DNA of 64,000 nucleotides, taken from NCBI GenBank assembly GCA_965250115.1, contig CBDFNJ010000001.1:1736001-1800000 (forward strand), in the 5' to 3' direction. Position 1 is the stretch's first letter, and each line of letters opens with the position of its first letter. Source of the stretch: CBDFHB01 sp965250115 (GTDB taxonomy: Bacteria > Acidobacteriota > Vicinamibacteria > Marinacidobacterales > SMYC01). Positions 9,200-17,600 of the stretch are shown in pieces. The translations under genes were made by a program, and so were the position numbers. The notes below the pieces were generated by a model, which saw only the letters and a list, made by a program, of their open reading frames with translations, was not told where the DNA came from and did not search any database.

Positions 9200-10245
9200 A
9201 AGAGGGACGGCCTTACTTTCTCGTCGTCCGCCTGAGCTCCATCGGCGACCTCGTGCATACGCTGCCGGCCGTCGCGGCACTCAGGCGGCGATTCCCGGAG
9301 GCCAGGATCGATTGGCTCGTCGAGACGCGTTACCGCGACGTCCTGCTCGACAACCCCGACGTCGACGAGCTCATCGAGGTCGATACCCTCGGCTGGCGGC
9401 GAAAACTCCTTGCCCCCCGAACCTGGACTCAGGTCCGCGAGACTATCGCAACCATTCGCGCGCGCCGCTATGACGCGGTTCTCGATCTCCAAGGCACGAT
9501 CAAATCTGCAGTCTGCGCCTTTCTCGCGCGGGGCGACCGGCGCATCGGATTCGCTTCGAGCCATCTCAAGGAGCGCGCTGCTTCGCTTCTGTACAAGGAA
9601 CGTGTCGTACCGAACGGAACCGCTCCGCACGTCATCGATCGGCATCTCGGTCTGTTGACGGCCTTGGATATCCACTCGGACGAGCGCGCCTTTTCCATCG
9701 TCGTTCCGGCGAGCATGGTGAAGGCCACCGAGCGCAGGTTGCGGGAGTGGCATCTCGAGGCTTACGTCATCCTCAATCCTGGCGGATCCTGGGAGACGAA
9801 ACTGTGGAGCTCCGAGAAATTCGGGCAGCTCGCGGCTGCCATTCAGGAGGAGTTCCAGCTACCGAGTCTCGTGATTTGGGGTCCGGGCGAGAAGTCCATG
9901 GCAGAGCGCATCGTCGATACCTCTTCAGGCGCCGCACGGCTCGCCCCTGAGACCTCGCTTCGGGAGATGATTCCCTACATCGAGAGAGCGCGCCTGTTCG
10001 TGAGCGGCGACACCGGGCCCATGCACATCGCATCTGCCCGTGGGGTGCCGGTGGTGGGAATCTTCGGACCCACGGATCCCGCCCGCAACGGACCCCTCGG
10101 GGCGGGAGACGAAGTCGTCTATCATGCGGAGCCCTGCGGTCCTTGCTACAAGCACCACTGTCCCGGCTATGGGAACGTCTGCATGACCAAGATCGAGCTC
10201 GACGAAGTGCTGAGTGCCGTCCGGCGCCAATTGGCGGAAACGTGA
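9193..10245 (+). CDS. waaC: glycosyltransferase family 9, LPS heptosyltransferase I-like
   Basis: 350 residues. The N-terminus reads VRLSSIGDLVHTLPAV, the hallmark of heptosyltransferase I (most WaaC proteins have K(T/S)SLGDVVHTLP). The C-terminal domain has the nucleotide-sugar loop SGDTGPMHIASA and GIFGPTDP. It would add heptose to the Kdo-lipid A core on the cytoplasmic face, implying a Gram-negative envelope. The C-terminus has a CGPCYKHHCPG cysteine cluster, seen in many heptosyltransferase-type GT9 proteins. It overlaps the following oxygenase gene by 4 bp (GTGA). Confidence 0.85.
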   Translation: MPEEGRPYFLVVRLSSIGDLVHTLPAVAALRRRFPEARIDWLVETRYRDVLLDNPDVDELIEVDTLGWRRKLLAPRTWTQVRETIATIRARRYDAVLDLQGTIKSAVCAFLARGDRRIGFASSHLKERAASLLYKERVVPNGTAPHVIDRHLGLLTALDIHSDERAFSIVVPASMVKATERRLREWHLEAYVILNPGGSWETKLWSSEKFGQLAAAIQEEFQLPSLVIWGPGEKSMAERIVDTSSGAARLAPETSLREMIPYIERARLFVSGDTGPMHIASARGVPVVGIFGPTDPARNGPLGAGDEVVYHAEPCGPCYKHHCPGYGNVCMTKIELDEVLSAVRRQLAET

Positions 10246-10856
10246 TCGATCTCGAGCGATTCCGGAACACGCCGCTCGTGAGGCAACCCTTCGAACATCT
10301 CGTCGTCCCCGGTTTCATCGATCCGGGTGCCCTTCCGTCTCTGATGGAAGATTTTCCCGAGGTGCCCCAGGCCGGAAGCTTTCCGAATAGCGAGCTCAGG
10401 CCGGGGAGAACCTTCGAGCAGCTCCTCGAAGAGCTTCGAGGGCCCACCCTCAGGAAAGCCGTGGAGGCAAAATTCTCGCTGGATCTTTCCGGAAGACCCA
10501 CGATGGTAACGGTGCGCGGGCACTCTCGCGCAAAGGACGGCCGCATCCATGCCGACAGCCGCACGAAAATTCTCACCGTCCTTATTTACGTGAACTCTCG
10601 GTGGACGGATCCGGGCGGACGTTTGAGGCTACTTCGTTCTTCTGGCGATCTAGAGGACTACTTCACGGAAGTCGTCCCCGAGAACGCGACCGCCGTGTTC
10701 TTTCGCTGCGTTCCCAACGCGTGGCACGGCCATACACCCTTCGCCGGTGAGCGCCGCGCGATCCAGCTCAACTGGGTCACGGACGAAGGTGTCGTGAGAC
10801 GCGAGCAAGGACGTCATCGGCTCTCCGCCCGCCTGAAGCGCTGGCTGCCCGTCTAG
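10242..10856 (+). CDS. 2OG-Fe(II) oxygenase family protein
   Basis: The GTG at 10242 overlaps the preceding stop (GTGA); the open frame extends further upstream but inside the GT9 gene. The 204-residue product has the facial triad of iron/2-oxoglutarate dioxygenases: HAD near residue 106, a distal His in NAWHGHTPF, and the RRAIQLNW arginine that binds 2-oxoglutarate. This looks like the prolyl-4-hydroxylase/SM-20-like group. Coupling to an LPS glycosyltransferase suggests hydroxylation of a sugar or envelope component, but the substrate is not known. Confidence 0.75.
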   Translation: MIDLERFRNTPLVRQPFEHLVVPGFIDPGALPSLMEDFPEVPQAGSFPNSELRPGRTFEQLLEELRGPTLRKAVEAKFSLDLSGRPTMVTVRGHSRAKDGRIHADSRTKILTVLIYVNSRWTDPGGRLRLLRSSGDLEDYFTEVVPENATAVFFRCVPNAWHGHTPFAGERRAIQLNWVTDEGVVRREQGRHRLSARLKRWLPV

Positions 10857-11001
10857 CCGCAGGTGACACGGCGGAACGATTGCCGCGAGGTGCGGCGAGT
10901 ACTGACCAGCTTCCCAGGATTCGAGTCGCCCTGTAGAATGAGAAGCAGGTTCCGTACCTTTCCATCCAACTAAACACCCTTGATTCCTAGGAGGCCCTTA
11001 G

Positions 11002-11865
11002 ATGGTGGGTTTTCTCTTCGGCCTGGTGGCTGGCCTGGCGATGTATCTCGCCGTTCGCGTTCTGCTGATCGGTTGGTTCACGGTTCAACAGAACGAGCGC
11101 GCGGTAATCACGAGTTTCGGTCGCGCACAGCGCATCGAGTCGAGAACGACCCTGGATTCGCCCATAGCGGAACATCTGAGTGAGGAGCACAGGGCCCGCT
11201 ATCACTACCCGCAGGTGCGTGTGATCGGGCCGGGCGGTCCCTACTTCAAGTGGCCCTGGCAGCGGGTTCATCGGGTCAACGTCGCCATTCAAACGGTCAA
11301 TACTGCTTACGATCCCGACGCGCCGACCGCCAACTACAACAATACGATGCTGGACGCAGTGACGAAGGACCAGCTCAACATCGGCATCCGGGGCCAGCTC
11401 CGGTTCAGGGTCAGCGAGAAGAACCTTTACGCCTATCTGTTCGGGGTACGCCAGCCGATCGCACATGTCATGGGCTACTTCGTCTCGATCCTGAGAGAGC
11501 GGATCGCGACGTTCCGCGCTCCGGAGGGCGGGACTGCCGAGTCCCTCAAGGAGGTCGTCGATGCTGACTCCCTTGCGATCGAAGGAATCTCCATCAACGA
11601 CCTCCGCAAGAACTTGAATCAGGTGAATCTGGACATGGACCGGGAGTGCCTGTCCTCTGCGGCGCGATACGGCGTGGTACTCGACGCTTCCTTGATTACG
11701 GGCATGGACCCTCCGGACGAGATCGAATCCGCCCTTGCCGCGATCAACACCGCCCACAACGAAGTATCCGCCGAGATCAGCATCGCACGTGCCCTCGCCG
11801 ATCAGAAGATCGAGCTCGACCTGCTGCCCCGCGCAAAGCGCATCATCGGGGAGGTGCGCTCGTGA
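11002..11865 (+). CDS. SPFH/Band 7 membrane protein 1
   Basis: 287 residues with one N-terminal membrane helix (about residues 3-26) followed by the SPFH/Band 7 signature VQQNERAVITSFGRAQR. A long C-terminal helical region has EIESALAAINTAHNEV. Such proteins form large oligomeric rings on the inner membrane and modulate proteases or membrane domains (HflK/HflC, stomatin). A TAGGAGG ribosome site (10988-10994) precedes the ATG. It overlaps a second SPFH gene by 4 bp, so the two probably form a hetero-oligomer. No partner protease gene is adjacent. Confidence 0.85.
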   Translation: MVGFLFGLVAGLAMYLAVRVLLIGWFTVQQNERAVITSFGRAQRIESRTTLDSPIAEHLSEEHRARYHYPQVRVIGPGGPYFKWPWQRVHRVNVAIQTVNTAYDPDAPTANYNNTMLDAVTKDQLNIGIRGQLRFRVSEKNLYAYLFGVRQPIAHVMGYFVSILRERIATFRAPEGGTAESLKEVVDADSLAIEGISINDLRKNLNQVNLDMDRECLSSAARYGVVLDASLITGMDPPDEIESALAAINTAHNEVSAEISIARALADQKIELDLLPRAKRIIGEVRS

Positions 11866-12752
11866 TTTTCTTTTCGACGATGCTCTTCGTCTTCATCTCC
11901 GCCTTCTTCGGCGTCCCGATCGTTCTCGGATTCGCTCGTCTGTTCTGCGTCTACACCTCAGTTCAGGAGTGTGAGGCGAAGGTCTACGTCTTGTTCGGCA
12001 AAGTACTCGGCGTGCTCGACGAACCCGGCCTTTACGTGCCAGCGCTCACCCTGGGATGGAAGGTCATGTTGACTCGTTTCTTCGGACGGGTTCACAAGGT
12101 CGATTTGAAACTCGATCAAACCTATCTTCGAAGCCAGCCAGTCAATACGGAAGAAGGCACACCGATGGGGATTGGCGTTTGGTATGAGATGCGGGTAACG
12201 GGTCCTGTCGCGATCCTCTTCGAGAATACCGATCCCGCCGGCTCGCTACGCGCCAATGTCGCCAATGCAACGGTGCGCGGTCTGAGCAATCTCCCCCTGG
12301 AAGAAATGCTCGAGGATCGGCACAGCATGAGCCGGTCGGTACGGGAAGAAGTCTCCCCCAAGGCACTGGCCTGGGGCTACGAAATCGGCTCGGTCTATAT
12401 TCGTAAAGTACACTTCCGGGATCGCGGCATGATCGAACAGATCGAGCACAAGGTCGTCAATCGCCTGCGCCAGGTGACCTCAGCTATCCGCCAGGCGGGC
12501 GAGAATCAAGTCAACGTCATCGAGAGCGCGGCCGAGAAAGAAGCGGCGGTCGAGTTCGCGCGGGCGGCGGCGGTGAGGCCACAACTGGTCGGCGAGGCGT
12601 TTCGCAAGATGGCCGACCAACCCGACGTCGTCCGGGCGGTGTTGCGGGTTCTCGAAGTCGGGAAGCTCCTCGAGTCCGAGGGCGAGCTGACGCTGATGCC
12701 AGGCGGAGGGGAGAACACGCTCTTGAAAGATCTGCTGGCGTCGCGTCCGTAG
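11862..12752 (+). CDS. SPFH/Band 7 membrane protein 2
   Basis: GTG start overlapping the previous stop (GTGA), with GGGGAGG upstream. The product is about 296 residues: an N-terminal membrane helix, then VQECEAKVYVLFGKVLG, the Band 7 entry. A helical region has RQAGENQVNVIESAAEKEAAVEFARAAA split over two heptad runs. It resembles its upstream partner in layout but not closely in sequence, as in the HflK/HflC pairing. It ends 27 bp before the convergent PAP2 gene. Confidence 0.85.
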   Translation: MIFFSTMLFVFISAFFGVPIVLGFARLFCVYTSVQECEAKVYVLFGKVLGVLDEPGLYVPALTLGWKVMLTRFFGRVHKVDLKLDQTYLRSQPVNTEEGTPMGIGVWYEMRVTGPVAILFENTDPAGSLRANVANATVRGLSNLPLEEMLEDRHSMSRSVREEVSPKALAWGYEIGSVYIRKVHFRDRGMIEQIEHKVVNRLRQVTSAIRQAGENQVNVIESAAEKEAAVEFARAAAVRPQLVGEAFRKMADQPDVVRAVLRVLEVGKLLESEGELTLMPGGGENTLLKDLLASRP

Positions 12753-12779
12753 GGGAGTTTCAGTAGCCCAGCCGAAGAA

Positions 12780-13619
12780 TCACCGGGCCCCGTGACTCGG
12801 ACTGACCCAGCTCAACTGAATGCCTGCGCCGCCGGGAACGAGCAAGGGCGCGAGGGCGAAACGCTCGTTGACGAGCTCGAGGGTTACGGTACGCCCGGCC
12901 ATGATGCCGAGCGCGGCGCCAAAGATGACGTCGCTCAAGTAGTGCCGTCCTTCATTCAACCGGGAGCTAGCGACATAGCCCGCAAAGGCATAGGCGGGAA
13001 TTCCGACGCTCCATCCGTATCGACGCTGGAGCACCGTCGCCGTCGCGAAGGATGCTGACGAGTGACCCGAGGGGAACGACGTTTGGCTCAAGCCGTCGGG
13101 CCGCTCTCGGGCGACGGCGACTTTGATACCGAATGTAATGGCACCGGCAACGACCTGGGCCCGCACGAGATCTCGCCCCAAGTCTTCGACGCCGGGACGG
13201 GATACGAGCTTGCCCAAACCGAAGGTCGTCGCCGCGATAGCAGCCTGGACGTAGCCGCTGCCGGCGATCTCGCCGGTCTCGAAAACGACGTCGAGCGTGC
13301 CGCCTCCGTTGAGCTCCGAATTCAGCTGGCTTTCGGCCACCTGATCGTCGAAGTGACTTGCGCCCCACGCCGCTCCGAGGCCGATGCCGACGACCACGAG
13401 GTTTTCTTTCGTGGTGAAGACGTTCTTGAAGTCCGTTCCGATCTGACGCCCAAGGTTGAGAGGCGATGGCGCGTCTTTTCCCGAGCTCCGCTCGACTGCG
13501 ATCGGGCCATGGAAGTCGGTACGAGGAACGAAGAAAGGGTCGAGCCGTTCCGCACCCGTGAGCGGGCAGGTTCCCCATAGCAACAAGATACCGCCGAGGG
13601 CTCCGACTCGCACGTTCAT
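12780..13619 (-). CDS. PAP2 family phosphatase
   Basis: 279 residues with a signal peptide (residues 1-23). The three acid-phosphatase motifs are in order: KVAVARERP, SFPSGHSSAS and SRLNEGRHYLSDV, with the catalytic histidines in the second and third. These enzymes dephosphorylate lipid phosphates such as undecaprenyl-PP or phosphatidate at the outer face of the membrane. The start codon overlaps the stop of the histidine kinase gene (ATGA), so it forms one operon with the two-component system and is plausibly under its control. Confidence 0.88.
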   Translation of the reverse strand: MNVRVGALGGILLLWGTCPLTGAERLDPFFVPRTDFHGPIAVERSSGKDAPSPLNLGRQIGTDFKNVFTTKENLVVVGIGLGAAWGASHFDDQVAESQLNSELNGGGTLDVVFETGEIAGSGYVQAAIAATTFGLGKLVSRPGVEDLGRDLVRAQVVAGAITFGIKVAVARERPDGLSQTSFPSGHSSASFATATVLQRRYGWSVGIPAYAFAGYVASSRLNEGRHYLSDVIFGAALGIMAGRTVTLELVNERFALAPLLVPGGAGIQLSWVSPSHGAR

Positions 13620-15009
13620 GGTTCACCGTCCGGAAAATGCACCGTGAACTCCGCGCCTTCGCCCTCTCGGCTCTCGACCGTCACATAGGCACCGTGGAGC
13701 TCGGCGAGCCGCCGGGTGATCGAAAGCCCGAGACCGTGCCGTTCGCTGCGGCGGCTCCTGGAGGAATCCGCGCGATAGAAGCGATCGAAGATTCGATCGA
13801 GCGCTACTTCGGGTATCCCCTCACCGGTGTCGGTGACTCGCAGGCGCACCGCCCCACCCTCGCGCTCGAGCGAGAGCGAGATCGAGCCCGCCTGCGTATG
13901 TGCCAAGGCGTTCTCGACAAGGTGTCCGAGCATGCGCCGAAGCGCGGCATCGTTGCCTTCGACCACGACGTTTGCGCGAGGTAGTCGAATCTCGAACGAC
14001 AGTCCCTTTCGCTCCGGTACTGCGTATGGACTTCCGAGACGACTTGCCCGAGATCAACAGGCGTCATCGGAATCTTCTCGTTCTCGCCTCCTCGGGAGAG
14101 GGTCAAGAGTACTTCGATGAGATCGCTCAATCGTTCGGATTCGTGCTGAATGTCTGTCGGGTCAGAGCGATAGCCTTCTTCCGTTCTCCCGTAACGTAGA
14201 GCGAGCTCGGCCGTCGTGCGGACGACCGAGATTGGCGTTCGCAGCTCGTGCGACGCATCGGCGCTGAACTGCTCGATCTTGGAGACCGAAATCTCGATCC
14301 GCTCGAGCATCGCGTTGACCGTCGTTGCCAAACGTTCGAGTGCATCACCCGTGCCGTAGGATGGAATCCGTTGTGAAAGATTGCCGACGGTGATCTTGGC
14401 AGCTGTTTCCGTAATCTCGTCGACAGGGCGAAGCGCTGCGTGAGCGATGTAGAAACCCCCGCCGCAAGACAGCAGGAGGACGATCGGCGTGACAACAACG
14501 AGCAACGTGACGATACGGTGGAGAGTGTCGCTGATACCCTCGAGAGAGCTCGCCAGCAAAATGTCGAAGTGTCTCCCGACAATCGAGATGTCTTGTACGA
14601 GCACGCGGTAGGACGTCGAACCTGACACAGCGGTATCGAGCGATGGCTCCACGCGACCTTCGCGCCAGTGAATCGCCGGCTCCGGGCCATCTGTCGGGAA
14701 GACCTGTTCCCCGTCTTCATTTCGAATCTGAGCAAGATTCCCTTCGGGAAGCCCCATGACGAATTCGACTAGCTCCTCTTCGATCTCTTCAGCGATTTCG
14801 TCCCGGTCTTCCTCATCGTCCTCTTCTAGCTCGGCCGTGACGGTAGCCACGAGACGCTCGCCCCTCTCGAGCAGTTGATGATCGATCGAAGCTTGTAAGG
14901 AATAACTGACGACGCTCCACAACACGATCCCAAGGACGAGAAAGCCGAAGAAGAGCACCAGGGCGTACCAGGCTGTCAACCGGAGCTCGATGGAACGCCA
15001 CAGGCTCAC
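13616..15009 (-). pseudogene. sensor histidine kinase, single frameshift
   Basis: GTG start overlapping the response regulator stop (GTGA). In order: membrane helix (about 10-35), periplasmic domain with an acidic stretch, second membrane helix (about 170-190), HAMP linker, and the H-box FSADASHELRTPIS. After a one-base slip around 13,995-14,025 the ATPase domain continues in another frame: HLVENALAHT (N box), DTGEGIP (G1) and HGLGLS (G2). Both halves are well conserved, so this is a recent mutation or a sequencing error. The partners are the adjacent regulator and PAP2 phosphatase. The signal is unknown. Confidence 0.85.
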
Positions 15010-15683
15010 GGATCACCTACCTTTACGCAAAAGCCGACACCACGGATGGTATGGATGAGCGACGCCTCCGCGGGGCCATCGACCTTCCGTCGCAGCGTGC
15101 CGACGAAGACGTCGACGGTGTTGTGCTCGACGTCGCTTGTATGTCCCCACACCCCTTCGATGAGGGCGTCCCGGGTGAGCACCTGCCCGGCGCGCCGCAT
15201 CAAAAGCTGAAGGAGTTGAAATTCCCGCAGCGTGAGCTCGATCTTGCGACTCCCGCGCACCACCTGATGGGAGGCGGGGTCGAGCGTCAGGTCAGATACG
15301 CTCAGCGTCGTTCCGCGAGGCACGGGAGCCCGTCGAGAGAGAACACGGACCCGCGCAAGAAGCTCGGCGAATGAGAACGGCTTGGTCAAGTAGTCGTCGG
15401 AGCCGCGTCAAGACCGGTCACGATGTCCTTGAAGGCGTCCCGGGCTGTCAACATGAGAATGGGTGTTTCGAAGCCTTTGTCGCGAAGCTTTTGGGCGAGC
15501 TCGAATCCGTCCATTGCCGGGCAGCATGACGTCGAGAATCACGAGGTCGAAGGTGCGCGACATTGCGAAGTCGAGCCCTTCTGGGCCGTCTGCCGTGAGG
15601 GTCGCGACATGGCCTTCCTTCTCGAGGCCTCGCTTCAGGAGGGACGCCATGCGCTCGTCGTCCTCCACGATCAGGATTTCCAC
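15006..15683 (-). pseudogene. OmpR-type response regulator, two frameshifts
   Basis: The receiver domain begins MEILIVEDDERMASLL and has the phospho-acceptor D51 in LVILDVMLPG. A one-base slip near 15,520 moves to a second frame (DGFELAQKLRDKG, PILMLTARD). A second slip near 15,400 moves to the last frame with TKPFSFAELLARVRVL, which contains the conserved lysine. The C-terminal winged helix is intact: LTLREFQLLQLLMRRAG, then VEHNTVDVFVGTLRRK. Repairing two single-base losses restores a normal OmpR/PhoB-type regulator of about 226 residues. It is first in the three-gene operon. Confidence 0.85.
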
Positions 15684-15730
15684 CCGCTCAGTTTAGGCGA
15701 GAACTCTGAAGGAATGCTGAAACCTCGCAC

Positions 15731-16567
15731 TCAGCGTCCCGTGACGTCCAGCCAATGGGTACGCCGCTTCACGCACCGCAACGCCACATAGGTGAGGCCG
15801 CAGATGGTCACCAACGTCGTCCAGCCCGCGCCGAGCCCGAGGCGACCATGAGCACTCGAATTCGCCATCGTCTCGAGCAACGCAAACGACGCGATGACCC
15901 CGAACCAGCTCGAGCACTCCCTTCGAAGAACGGTCCGAAGCGAGAATGGCAACGAGGGTCGACGGAAGAGCCGAGGGTTGGGCAGGAACGCGGGTGTGGT
16001 TCGTGCCCAGAAGAGGTAACGCTCGCCGAACTTGTTCCGAAGAAACTCCTCCTCCGCATACATGATCCGCTCGTAGTAGATCCAGAACGCGGCCGTAACC
16101 AGAAGCAATAGCCACGCGCTTCGCGGTACGAGCGCTACACCCAGCCAGATGAGGAAATTGCCGAGGTACAGTGGGTGACGGACCATCGAATAGGCGCCAT
16201 CCGTGTTGAGCCCTTCGCAGATTTGAGATCGAGTGTTGCGTCCCGACGTGCCCTGTGGCACATGGCCGGCGACGTAGGCCCTCACACCGAGACCGGCGAG
16301 AGCGACCACGAGACACAATGCTCCCCAGGGAAGGCTGTCGGGATACCGCGCGCCACCGTGCGCGACGTGACGCATCTGGGACACTACGAGGACCAGGGCA
16401 CCTAGCGGAAAATAACTGCGCCAGCGGAACAAGAACGCCCCCGCCACCGTCAGCTCCTCTCGCAGCGCCATGGCAGACGATACTAGGTGACCGGTCTGAA
16501 GATTTTCTGAGGACGGTTTGCGCCAGGATCCCAATAAACTCGGAAGCACCGCGGTCACGACCGCCAT
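15731..16567 (-). CDS. isoprenylcysteine carboxyl methyltransferase (ICMT)-like membrane protein
   Basis: 278 residues with several membrane segments. The central region has GAYSMVRHPLYLGNFLIWLG, and about 50 residues later EEEFLRNKFGERYLFW. This pair of motifs is typical of the ICMT/PEMT family, in which the RHPxYxG and ExxL..FG.xY segments bind S-adenosylmethionine. The natural substrate in bacteria is usually unknown (lipid or quinone methylation are options). The C-terminal 90 residues add further hydrophobic helices. An internal ATG about 30 codons downstream is an alternative start. Confidence 0.7.
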   Translation of the reverse strand: MAVVTAVLPSLLGSWRKPSSENLQTGHLVSSAMALREELTVAGAFLFRWRSYFPLGALVLVVSQMRHVAHGGARYPDSLPWGALCLVVALAGLGVRAYVAGHVPQGTSGRNTRSQICEGLNTDGAYSMVRHPLYLGNFLIWLGVALVPRSAWLLLLVTAAFWIYYERIMYAEEEFLRNKFGERYLFWARTTPAFLPNPRLFRRPSLPFSLRTVLRRECSSWFGVIASFALLETMANSSAHGRLGLGAGWTTLVTICGLTYVALRCVKRRTHWLDVTGR

Positions 16568-16580
16568 CGATCAAGCGTTA

Positions 16581-16617
16581 GACGATGCGCGTGTAGCGGG
16601 ATGCGATGAGGCGGTTC
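16581..16617 (-). repeat. 37-bp repeat matching the racemase 3' end, copy 1
   Basis: Identical to 19448-19484, where it encodes the last residues (NRLIASRYTRI) of the racemase gene. Here the same peptide ends a short open stretch (about 16,578-16,680) that has no start of its own. It looks like a displaced gene tail; the ISAzo13-type element lies between the two copies. Confidence 0.8.
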
Positions 16618-16684
16618 ACCTGGGGTCTTGTCTTGAAGAGCTCGTCGAATTGATACGGCTCGGCGCCCTTGAGCGTCGCCTCCT

Positions 16685-17400
16685 CTAGGTCGGTGGCGCG
16701 AAGAGGATTTTGCCTGTCATGACTGGCTTCATCGTCGCGGGTTTGATCGTGTTCACGAGGGTCGTGAACTTGGTGGCCTGTTCGTGAGTCAGCTCTTCGG
16801 TCGTGAATAGAATCATCACCATGGACGTGCCGTTCAGATAGCGTCCGCCTAAGGCCAGCACCGCCCGGACGTTGTTCTCGTCGACGAAAGCTTGGTCCGG
16901 GACGGCTTTCACCCCGTCGCTCGTGAGCTCCATGCGTGCGTCTTTTACCATGAGGAGGTAGGACAACTTGCCCGTCGTCTCGGTCAATATCAGAGTCTCC
17001 TGTCGCTTCAGCCACGGCACGTCGTTCATCGCGGCACCGAGCACGCGGCCGACGAGCGGTATTCGCTCGAGGAAGCCCGAATCGAGTAACGGAACCGCGA
17101 GGCGTCTGCGTGAGTTGGCCGGATCGTTCCACGCGGGTTTCGCACCTCGACTCGCGGCGAGAGCGATAACAATGGTGTCGTCCGCCAGCTTTTCGCCAAC
17201 GTTCCGTTCCGCGGCAACGCGACGGGTGAATTGTTTCTCTCGCTCAGGAAGGAATGCGAAAGGGACGGTAACGTACACTCGGCCGAGGACGAGAGCCCCG
17301 GCAAATTCCTCATAGAGCCGATTCAAGCAAGCCTGTGCGGCCTCTCGGAATGTCGGGCACGGGCTCACGAGCGCCTGGAGCTCTTTTCGGAGTCCACTAA
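16685..17400 (-). pseudogene. GAF-like sensory protein, 5' end cut by IS
   Basis: About 238 codons belonging to a family I know as unannotated GAF-like sensor modules. The pattern runs AAQACLNRLYEEFAGALVL, RVYVTVPFAFLP, then VRAVLALGGRYLNGT, ending ILFTTEELTHEQA. The frame upstream runs straight into the inverted repeat of the ISAzo13-type element, which supplies the apparent first codons. The original start is therefore lost or separated. No output domain is attached. It may have sensed a ligand for a neighbouring kinase, but that is a guess. Confidence 0.5.
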
Positions 17401-17582
17401 GGGCCGCCGACAAAATAACTGTCTAGTTTTGAGAACACTCTTCCTGTTTCAGGTCGTGATCGCGATATCGTCTGGCATCACGAGAGCCTGGCAAGCTCCC
17501 TAGAAACGGAACATTTGTAGGTCTTCAGCAACCAGCGCGTGTTTGACAAACGGTCCTCATTGCAGGAGGATTACGCCTATCA

Positions 17583-17597
17583 AGGAGCACTTCTCCT
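17583..17597 (+). promoter_or_regulatory. hairpin covering the transposase ribosome site
   Basis: AGGAG (17583-17587) can pair with CTCCT (17593-17597) across a 5-nt loop, right before the ATG at 17601. The stem would hide the likely Shine-Dalgarno sequence, a common way for insertion sequences to limit transposase. The same sequence occurs in copy 2. Confidence 0.4.
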
Positions 17598-17600
17598 ATT

